The position numbers and the translations under genes were made by a program. A DNA stretch of 64,000 nt from CAWJPW01 sp963844845 (GTDB lineage Bacteria; Acidobacteriota; Thermoanaerobaculia; Thermoanaerobaculales; Sulfomarinibacteraceae), in the NCBI GenBank assembly GCA_963844845.1, contig CAWJPW010000008.1, positions 496,001-560,000 of the forward strand. The letters run 5' to 3'. Below the pieces are notes generated by a model. The model searched no databases. It saw nothing but the letters and a program-made list of their open reading frames with translations, and was not told where the DNA came from. Numbering within the stretch: the first letter of the stretch is position 1; each line of letters begins with the position of its first letter. Of the stretch, positions 25,299 to 32,066 are shown piece by piece.

Positions 25299-25988
25299 GT
25301 GGCGGTCGCCGATCTCGCCGTGGTCAGTGCCCTCTGGCTGGGGCTGCTGACCTCCATCAGCCCCTGCCCCCTGGCGACCAACATCGCCGCCGTCTCCTTC
25401 GTCGGCGCCCGGGTCGGCTCGCCGCGTCGCGTGCTGCTCGCCGGCGCGCTGTACACGGCCGGCCGCAGCCTCGCGTACCTCGTCCTCGGCGCCGGGGCGG
25501 TGTGGGGCCTGATGTCTCTGGTAGAGGTTTCCTCGTTCCTGCAGGGGACGGCGCACAAGGCGCTCGGCCCCCTGATGGTCGCCGTCGGGCTGATGCTGCT
25601 CGGCGTCTTCAGCTTCGACATCGGCGGGGGTCGCCTGGCCGCTTCGATGCAGGGCAGGGCCGAGCGATGGGGGGTCTGGGGCGCTTTGCCTCTGGGCGTG
25701 GTCTTCGCGCTCGCCTTCTGCCCCGTGTCGGCCGGCCTGTTCTTCGGCTCCCTGCTGCCGCTCGCTGTGGTCGAGAGGTCCCCCCTGCTCCTGCCGAGCG
25801 TGTACGGTCTCGGCACGGCCGTTCCAGTCGCGGCCTTCGCGGTGCTCATCGCCTTCGGGGTGAACTGGGTCGGACGCGCGTTCGAGAAGGTGGGCGCCTT
25901 CGAGCTGTGGGCGCGGCGCACCACCGGAGCGGTCTTCGTCGTCGTGGGGGTCTACGAGACCCTGCGCAGCTTCGGGGTGGCGGGGTGA
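25299..25988 (+). CDS. arsG: ArsG-like efflux permease
   Basis: 229 residues with six predicted membrane helices and the signature SISPCPLATNIAAVSF early and AFCPVSAGLF in the middle, a CcdA/DsbD-like membrane fold. It matches the aromatic-arsenical efflux permease ArsG family. The start is GTG 25299. Its Cys-Pro pairs (CPL, CPV) could take electrons from the ArsE/ArsF thioredoxin pair. A small ORF follows with a GTGA overlap. Confidence 0.85.
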   Translation: MAVADLAVVSALWLGLLTSISPCPLATNIAAVSFVGARVGSPRRVLLAGALYTAGRSLAYLVLGAGAVWGLMSLVEVSSFLQGTAHKALGPLMVAVGLMLLGVFSFDIGGGRLAASMQGRAERWGVWGALPLGVVFALAFCPVSAGLFFGSLLPLAVVERSPLLLPSVYGLGTAVPVAAFAVLIAFGVNWVGRAFEKVGAFELWARRTTGAVFVVVGVYETLRSFGVAG

Positions 25989-26134
25989 AGTGGACAGTGG
26001 GTCGGGTCGCCGGCCTTCTGGCGGTGCTCGGTCTGCTCACATGCGCTGCCGACGTGGCCGCGGAGGATCCGCCGAGGCTCCGGTTCGGGAGCCTCTGGTT
26101 CCTCTCGGCGCAGCGGCTGGAGCAGGAGGGGTAA
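25985..26134 (+). CDS. 49-residue ORF with signal peptide at the end of the ars operon
   Basis: Starts at a GTG overlapping the arsG stop. A hydrophobic N-terminus (VAGLLAVLGLLTCAADVAA) looks like a signal peptide or a lipoprotein-like leader, followed by only about 25 residues before a stop. The RAYT copy begins 36 bp later. It may be the cut-down 5' end of a larger secreted protein. I recognise no family. Confidence 0.4.
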   Translation: MKWTVGRVAGLLAVLGLLTCAADVAAEDPPRLRFGSLWFLSAQRLEQEG

Positions 26135-26170
26135 AGAGTAGAGTCCACGGACGTGGTGTAAGAACTCGAT

Positions 26171-26188
26171 AAAGGTGCCAGGCACCGA
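26171..26188. repeat. Left terminal inverted repeat, RAYT copy 2
   Basis: Identical to the left end of copy 1 (AAAGGTGCCAGGCACCGA) and the inverse of the right end at 27218-27235. Confidence 0.9.
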
Positions 26189-26205
26189 TCTGCTTATTTA
26201 TGCCC

Positions 26206-27183
26206 TCAGGGCTCTTCGCTGGCGACGTACTCCAACCGTTTTGCAGCAGCGGCGAAACTCGGATCCGTCGCCCGGCGCTCCACACCCCGTCGCATCCAGC
26301 AGCTCACCCCGTCGCGTGACTTCCCGAGAGCGTCAGCCAGTTCGGTCACCTTCACACCAAATCGCTCAACGCCAACCATTCCGATGAGCTCCCGCATCTT
26401 CACAGTTCTTGGGGCGCGACCCTTCCCTGCCAAGACCTCGATGTCGACGTTGAGGTGCTCACAGGCCAGATTCAGCCACTCCAGGGCGCCGTACCGCGGG
26501 CGCCACCTCGCGGTGCTCCTACCCAGCTCGTCGATCTGCGGACCCTTCCGCTTCCGCAGTCGCTCTCGCTCTTCTTCAGTCGGACGGCCGAGACTCCACC
26601 ACGGAAGAGCCCCAGGACCTCTCGAGCTCCACTCCTCACCTCCAACAGCAGACAGCGCGGCCCGATACCTCCTGAGCGCTCGACGCCGTGTCGGCCCATA
26701 CATCAGCAGCACATCGTCCACCGCCACGATCGGATTTCGCCTGCGGCCGATGATTTCCTGATGACCGCTCCACCTGTACTGATCAGGGACCTCGACGAGA
26801 CCGGCCTTGACCGGGTTGAGATGAACATACGCGACGAGCTGCATCAGGTGGCGGTCGTCCGAGACCTCCTTGGCCTTGAACCTCCCCTGCCAGAGGGGCC
26901 CGAACATCCGATCCCTCAGGTTCTTCGCCCGAGTCACACCCTGTTGCAGCGTCTTCAATGACCGCGAGAGCGAGACCGGCCCCTGTCGAAGGATCAGGTG
27001 GTAGTGGTTGCCGAGCAGACACCAGCCAAACGAAGTCGCTTCATCCCGATCCACGACTTGACGGAAGATCTCGATGAAACGCTCACCAAGCTTCTCGTCG
27101 TCGAACGCCATCCATCCACCGCCCACTCGGTTGTAGACGTGGTAGATCCGCCCCTCCTCGAAGGTCCTTCCCGCTCGCGGCAT
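26206..27183 (-). CDS. REP-associated tyrosine transposase (TnpA-REP, Y1 family)
   Basis: A 325-residue Y1 transposase. The metal-binding HUH-type motif is NHYHLIL with H60 and H62, and the nucleophile is Y119 in VAYVHLNPVKAG. The N-terminal RIYHVYNRV is the RAYT hallmark. The C-terminal 200 residues include a helix-turn-helix-like segment (TELADALGKSRDGVSCWMRRG) related to Trp-repressor/DnaA-type DNA-binding domains often attached to RAYTs. GGAGGAAAG precedes the ATG. All residues needed for single-strand cleavage are present, so this copy is probably active. Confidence 0.93.
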   Translation of the reverse strand: MPRAGRTFEEGRIYHVYNRVGGGWMAFDDEKLGERFIEIFRQVVDRDEATSFGWCLLGNHYHLILRQGPVSLSRSLKTLQQGVTRAKNLRDRMFGPLWQGRFKAKEVSDDRHLMQLVAYVHLNPVKAGLVEVPDQYRWSGHQEIIGRRRNPIVAVDDVLLMYGPTRRRALRRYRAALSAVGGEEWSSRGPGALPWWSLGRPTEEERERLRKRKGPQIDELGRSTARWRPRYGALEWLNLACEHLNVDIEVLAGKGRAPRTVKMRELIGMVGVERFGVKVTELADALGKSRDGVSCWMRRGVERRATDPSFAAAAKRLEYVASEEP

Positions 27184-27217
27184 CTTTCCTCCACCGCGAT
27201 TCTAACAAATCGGCAGT

Positions 27218-27235
27218 TCGGTGCCTGGCACCTTT
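27218..27235. repeat. Right terminal inverted repeat, RAYT copy 2
   Basis: TCGGTGCCTGGCACCTTT, the exact inverse complement of the left end at 26171-26188. Confidence 0.9.
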
Positions 27236-27403
27236 ATTTGCTCACATTTTCAAGGAGTGGGTGGCGACCGACGCCCCGGCCGGACGTGACTCCACAGCGA
27301 CCGGCGCATCAGCAGCGATCGCCATCGCGTGCGCTCGGCGAGTGGTTGCGGGCACGCGACCCCCTGGACCCGGCCAACGGCTACGGCCGGGACGGGTTGA
27401 GGA

Positions 27404-27484
27404 CGAGTGCCAGGGCCGGCGATCTGGTGATGAGTGCCAAGGCCGGCGATCTGGTGATGAGTGCCAAGGCCGGCGATCTGGCAA
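27404..27484 (+). repeat. 27-bp tandem repeat, three copies
   Basis: The unit GAGTGCCAAGGCCGGCGATC plus TGGTGAT occurs three times head to tail. The first copy has one internal difference and the last ends in GGCAAT. In one frame it reads as a 9-residue unit (SAKAGDLVM), but no gene around it is convincing. Confidence 0.85.
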
Positions 27485-27525
27485 TCTCGTTCTCGACGCG
27501 GGACGGAGCTTAGGGCCGTTCGCTG

Positions 27526-27556
27526 AGCCGAGCCGAGCCGAGCCGAGCCGAGCCGA
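27526..27556 (+). repeat. AGCCG pentanucleotide repeat, six copies
   Basis: Six perfect AGCCG units follow one another, a slippage-prone microsatellite. Confidence 0.9.
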
Positions 27557-27887
27557 GGAAATCGTCAAAGACGTCGGCACTCATTCTGGATGGCCCCGTC
27601 CGGATGCCGTGTCTTTCGGGTCGAGCGGTCGCCAGCAGGCATACGAGCACTCCACGGTGCCCGGCTCACGCGGGTGTACCATGGCTCAGAGACGGACCCG
27701 GGCCCATGGCAGAAAAGGGAACTTCCTATCACCAATCGACGCGTGGCCTTCGACCTCGAATTCCTGAAGACATTGACCTTCCGGGAAGCCTCCAGGCTCA
27801 ATCCATTTGCCCGCCGCTCCCGGCGGCGGGCATGCGCGCCTCGGCGTTCGCCTATGCCATACCGTTTCTCCTCTTCGAAGCCACAGC

Positions 27888-30158
27888 ATGAGGTGTGACA
27901 CCGCTGTTCTTGTGGGCCAGGGCGCCATGGGGGAGGTCTTCAAGGCCTGGGACCACGAGCACCAGCGCCACGTCGCGATCAAGCTCCTCCACAGGACCGA
28001 CCGAGAGTCACTCCAACGTATGCTCCGGGAGGCGCGTTCCCAGGCCCTCGTTGACCACCCAAATGTCTGCAAAGTCTACGAGGTCGGCGAGAACGAAGAA
28101 GGCCGTCCGTTCATCACGATGCAGCTCGTGGAGGGTGAACCTCTTGACCAGGCCGTGGCCGACGCCTCCGTCGAGGAAAAGGTCCAGCTCATGGTCACGG
28201 TTGCCGAAGCGGTGCAGGCGGCCCACAGCGTCGGCCTCATCCATCGCGATCTCAAGCCCTCCAACATCCTGGTCGAGCGCGACGACAACGGTCAGATGCA
28301 CCCGTTCGTGGTCGATTTCGGGATCGCCCGCGAGCACCAGACGATCGGTCTCACGGTCACCGGTCAGGTCATCGGGACGCCGGGTTACATGTCCCCTGAG
28401 CAGGCCCGGGGCGAGGTGCGCACGCTCGACCGGCGCAGTGACGTATTCAGCCTCGGCGTGATCCTGTTCGAGCTCCTGGCGGGTCGGTCGCCCTACTCCG
28501 GCGAGCAGGGAGTCGCGCAGCTCATCGCTGTCTTGCAGGACGATCCGCCGCCCCTTCGGCGGGTCGCTCCCTACGTACCTCGCGATCTCGAGACCGTCGT
28601 CGCCTCCTGCCTCGCCAAGGACCCGGACCAACGGTATCCCTCGGCCCGCGAGCTCGCGAACGACCTCACCCGCTACCTCGCTGGCGAGCCGGTCGCTGCC
28701 CGGCGAAGTGGCCCGATGTCGCGGTTCGCGATATGGGTCCGACGCCACAAGCTGGTAGCGACTCTGGCCACACTCATCCTGCTCGGGGGGCCCGCGGGCG
28801 CCTTCAGGTACACCCTCGATCTCCGCGCCGAGCGCGAACGGGCGTTGCGTGCCCACGCCGCGTCCGAGGACCTGCTGGACTTCATGCTCGAGGACCTCTA
28901 TCAACGGCTGCTTCCCCTCGGTCGAACCGACGTGCTCAGCGACGTGGCGCAGAGGGCGCTTGCCCACTACGACCGGTTCGAGGCAGACGACCGGACGCCC
29001 GAAGGTCGCCACCGTCGGGCGCTCGCCTTCCGCAATCTCGGACGAGTGCTGAAGTCCCAGGGCGCCCTCGACGCAGCCCTGGGCAGCTTCCGGCACGCCC
29101 ATCAGCTCATGGTCGCGGCGATCAACGACGAACCTGGCGAGCCACGGTGGCGGCGCGACCTCGTCTCCACCGAGTCCGACATCGCCGAGGTGGCCCTCGA
29201 GCGGGCCAACGGCACGGGGGCCCTCACCGCCTGCACCAAGGCGATGGTCTCGGCCCGTGCCCTGGTGGCGCAATTCGGAGCCAGCGATGACAACCTGGTT
29301 GAGCTGTGGAACGCGAGCGCGAACCTTGGCTGGATGTATCACCAGGAGGGGGAGCTCGAGCCGGCCCTCGAGGCCCTCAACGAGGCACTGGCAGTCGCGT
29401 CGGACAGGGTGACCGCGCGACCGAGAAGCAACGACTGGCTACATCACCTGTCCGTGACCCACGGGTATCGAGGCATGGTGCAGGAGGAGCTGCAGCACGA
29501 CGATCTCGCCATGGCGAGCTACCGACTGGCCCTCGGTCACGTCGAGGAGCTGTCTCGTCGCGAGCCGCACGACGCCCGCTGGCGGTTCGAGATGGAGCTC
29601 AATCACACTCGTCTCGGCCATGTGTTCGAAAGCGAGGGGAAGCCCGTGGCCGCAGAGCGCGAGTATCGCACTGCGCTCGGCCTCGCTCGTGGGCTGGTCG
29701 CCCGGGATGAGGCCAACACGAAGTGGCGCCGCGAGCTCGGCGTTGCGCTTTCCAGCCTGGGCCAGGTCCTGCGGCGCCTCGACCGCCCGGGAGAGGCGGC
29801 GCCGCTGCTCGACGAGAGCCTCGCGACCTCTCGCTTTCTGGCTGCCCAGGATCCGACGAATAGCTCACTCGCCAACGACCTCGCATGGGATCTCGTGCAG
29901 GCAGGCGCCGTGTACTCGGAGCTCGGAAACGACGTGACAGCGACACGATTGCGGGAGGAAGCCCTGACGGTGATCACGCCCCTTGCTGAGAGCACTGACC
30001 TCTCCTGGTATCGCGATACCCAGGTGACGGCGTTGCTATCTCTGGCGCGGGTGGACGAGGCCCGACCGATCGTGCAACGACTGCTCGCGGCCGGATGGGC
30101 CGAATCCGACTTCCTCGACCTCGTCCGTCGGTATGGGTTGGCCGCCGATCAGGACTGA
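27888..30158 (+). CDS. Membrane Ser/Thr protein kinase with C-terminal TPR region
   Basis: 756 residues from the ATG at 27888. The kinase domain opens almost at once with the Gly loop VGQGAMGEVFKAW and contains VAIKLL (Lys), HRDLKPSN, the DFG-equivalent VVDFGIAR and MSPEQARG, so it is an active-type PknB-like kinase. One membrane helix lies at about 286-306. The remaining 450 residues are TPR-like helical repeats (ALGSFRHAHQL, ALEALNEALAV and similar) predicted outside the membrane. The short lead before the Gly loop leaves the start slightly uncertain. It is convergent with an FHA-containing activator, a plausible phosphothreonine reader. Confidence 0.9.
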   Translation: MRCDTAVLVGQGAMGEVFKAWDHEHQRHVAIKLLHRTDRESLQRMLREARSQALVDHPNVCKVYEVGENEEGRPFITMQLVEGEPLDQAVADASVEEKVQLMVTVAEAVQAAHSVGLIHRDLKPSNILVERDDNGQMHPFVVDFGIAREHQTIGLTVTGQVIGTPGYMSPEQARGEVRTLDRRSDVFSLGVILFELLAGRSPYSGEQGVAQLIAVLQDDPPPLRRVAPYVPRDLETVVASCLAKDPDQRYPSARELANDLTRYLAGEPVAARRSGPMSRFAIWVRRHKLVATLATLILLGGPAGAFRYTLDLRAERERALRAHAASEDLLDFMLEDLYQRLLPLGRTDVLSDVAQRALAHYDRFEADDRTPEGRHRRALAFRNLGRVLKSQGALDAALGSFRHAHQLMVAAINDEPGEPRWRRDLVSTESDIAEVALERANGTGALTACTKAMVSARALVAQFGASDDNLVELWNASANLGWMYHQEGELEPALEALNEALAVASDRVTARPRSNDWLHHLSVTHGYRGMVQEELQHDDLAMASYRLALGHVEELSRREPHDARWRFEMELNHTRLGHVFESEGKPVAAEREYRTALGLARGLVARDEANTKWRRELGVALSSLGQVLRRLDRPGEAAPLLDESLATSRFLAAQDPTNSSLANDLAWDLVQAGAVYSELGNDVTATRLREEALTVITPLAESTDLSWYRDTQVTALLSLARVDEARPIVQRLLAAGWAESDFLDLVRRYGLAADQD

Positions 30159-30230
30159 GGAGGAACCGAACCCAGCCACCGAAAGGCTGCACCGAGCTCG
30201 CATCTCTTCGTGTCGAATGGCGGCTCCTGC

Positions 30231-32045
30231 CTACGCCTCGATCCCCAGAGCTGTGAGTCGGCGGTAGAGGGTCGAGCGACCGACATCGAGGCGGTTGGCC
30301 GCTGCTGTGACATCACCCTCGCAGGCGAGAAGGGCTGACTCGATGGCATCGCGCTCGGCTTCCTCGAGGATCTCTTTGAGGGTTGTCGGCATCGACCCGC
30401 CAGCAGCTTCAAGCAGCGCCGGCTGCAGGAGTCCGGTGTCGAGCAGGTCGCCATCCTCCAGGAACAGCGCGGCCCGAGCCATCTCCTTTTGCAGCTGGCG
30501 GATGTTGCCGGGCCAGCGATGGGCGGTCAGCACCGCGAGCGCAGCCCGGGAGATGCCGGCCGGCGCGACGCCGCGCACTGCACATGCCCGACCGAGAAAA
30601 AACGCCGCCAACGTGGGGATGTCCTCCCGCCGCTCACGCAGAGCGGGCAGATCGACCACCCAATCGGCGATCCGGTGGTAAAGGTCACCACGGAAGCTCC
30701 CCTCTTCGAGCATCGACTCCAGATCGCGATTGGTGGCGGAGACGATTCGGACGTCGGCTGGGCAGGGCTCGCGACCACCGATCCTGAACACTTCCTGCTC
30801 CTGGAGGACCCTCAGGATGCGAGCCTGGGTCTCGAGCGCCATGTCGCCTACCTCGTCCAGGAACAAGGTGCCGCCGTGGGCGAGCTCGAAGCGGCCTGGC
30901 CGGGCGTCGACCCCCGTCGCGACCCCACCCGCGACGCCGAACAGCTCGGCTTCGAGGAGATCGCGAGGCAAGGCGGCGCAGTTGAGGGTCACCAGAGGGC
31001 CCTCGGCTCGCGGCGAGGCGGCGTGAACGAATCGTGCGAGAACCTCTTTGCCGCTCCCCGACTCGCCCTGGATCATGACGCTGACCGTGCCGGCTGCGAT
31101 GCGCGCTGCGTCGGCGTAGATCCTCCGCACCCGGGGGGATATCGACGGAGGATCGGGAAGCGGCGAGAGCTCGTGACCGGACGAGAAGGCTCGGATCCGT
31201 CCGTCGGTCGCAACACGACGGTGGCACAGCGCGATCAGGCTCGCGCCGGCACGGAGCAGGGGCCGGTACATCTCGGCCATCGAGCGCACGGGAAAGACGG
31301 CCCGCAGCATGAGATCGCCGCACCTACCCTCAACCGAAGGCGACTCGTCGACGCGGCCGCGGGGGCTGTCGCGGCGCGCCTGGAACAGGAGGGCGTCGCC
31401 GTCCTCGCCTGCACGAAGCAGCTCGAGGGAGCTGCACGGCAGGGCTCTGAACCAACCCTCGGCCACGGTCTGGATCAGCTCTGTCGGATCCTCGGCGGCG
31501 GCGATCCGGGCCAGCAGATCCGGCAGGAGCGACAGGGTGAAGCTTTCCAACAGCGACGGTGCAGCGGTTGTGGCGGGTGCCCTCTGACGTTCGTCGCCCG
31601 TCCTCTTCGAAAGCCCGGCAACCGTGACCGTGATACCGATCTCGGCATCGTCGACCTCGAGGGACTCGATGGTGGTGACCGCTGTGCCGAACAACAAGGG
31701 TGCACCCGGAGGAACCAGGACCCGAGCACGGACTCGCTCGTCGCCGAGCCGGGTGCCGTTGCGAGAGCCCAGATCCTCCACCTCCACGCCACCTGCGGAA
31801 ACGTACAGCCGCGCATGACGCCGAGACACCGACAGGTGCATCAAGCGCACATCCGCGTCAGCAGCCGATCCCACCAGCATCTGGCCCTCGACGAGGGGGA
31901 TGCGGGTCGTTCGGTCGCCGTAGACGACGTTCAGCCGAAAAGGCAGTGGTCGGACTCCGTTTCGAAGACGGGGGCTCATCCCGTCTCCATGAGTCTTGGA
32001 CGACAGGGAGGGGCTGTCAAGCTCGGGCACCGACCGGTGGCGCAT
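30231..32045 (-). CDS. FHA-GAF-like-AAA+ sigma54-type activator with altered GAFTGA loop
   Basis: 604 residues; AGGAGGT just upstream supports the ATG at 32045. An FHA domain (about 45-125, SVSRRHARL and SRNGT) is followed by a GAF-like region (about 175-290), an AAA+ domain (Walker A GESGSGKE, Walker B GGTLFLDEVGDM, sensor SATNRDL) and a C-terminal Fis-type helix-turn-helix (GDVTAAANRLDVGRSTLYRR). In the sigma54-contact loop GAFTGA is replaced by GVATGV. The FHA domain suggests control by threonine phosphorylation, possibly by the adjacent kinase. Targets are unknown; the neighbouring beta-helix gene is one candidate. Confidence 0.9.
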   Translation of the reverse strand: MRHRSVPELDSPSLSSKTHGDGMSPRLRNGVRPLPFRLNVVYGDRTTRIPLVEGQMLVGSAADADVRLMHLSVSRRHARLYVSAGGVEVEDLGSRNGTRLGDERVRARVLVPPGAPLLFGTAVTTIESLEVDDAEIGITVTVAGLSKRTGDERQRAPATTAAPSLLESFTLSLLPDLLARIAAAEDPTELIQTVAEGWFRALPCSSLELLRAGEDGDALLFQARRDSPRGRVDESPSVEGRCGDLMLRAVFPVRSMAEMYRPLLRAGASLIALCHRRVATDGRIRAFSSGHELSPLPDPPSISPRVRRIYADAARIAAGTVSVMIQGESGSGKEVLARFVHAASPRAEGPLVTLNCAALPRDLLEAELFGVAGGVATGVDARPGRFELAHGGTLFLDEVGDMALETQARILRVLQEQEVFRIGGREPCPADVRIVSATNRDLESMLEEGSFRGDLYHRIADWVVDLPALRERREDIPTLAAFFLGRACAVRGVAPAGISRAALAVLTAHRWPGNIRQLQKEMARAALFLEDGDLLDTGLLQPALLEAAGGSMPTTLKEILEEAERDAIESALLACEGDVTAAANRLDVGRSTLYRRLTALGIEA

Positions 32046-32066
32046 CCCGACCTCCTGACATCCCTC

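Larger units (their letters stand above)
26170..27236 (-). mobile_element. RAYT element, copy 2 (intact)
   Basis: A 1,067-bp element with 18-bp perfect terminal inverted repeats (26171-26188 and 27218-27235), each containing the small palindrome GGTGCC-A-GGCACC. It encodes one transposase. It lies in the same orientation as copy 1, and the two copies bracket the ars operon. No target duplication is seen, as expected for HUH single-strand transposition. Confidence 0.92.
27237..27887. other. Gene-free stretch with short tandem repeats
   Basis: About 650 bases between the transposon and the kinase gene. It holds a 27-bp tandem repeat and an AGCCG run (listed separately). Frames crossing it have no family features. 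The promoter of the downstream kinase should lie near its 3' end, but no clear boxes are visible. Confidence 0.45.

Noticed and set aside
27404..27484. Possible CRISPR-like array
   Set aside because: The repeats are directly contiguous with no unique spacers, so it is a simple tandem repeat.
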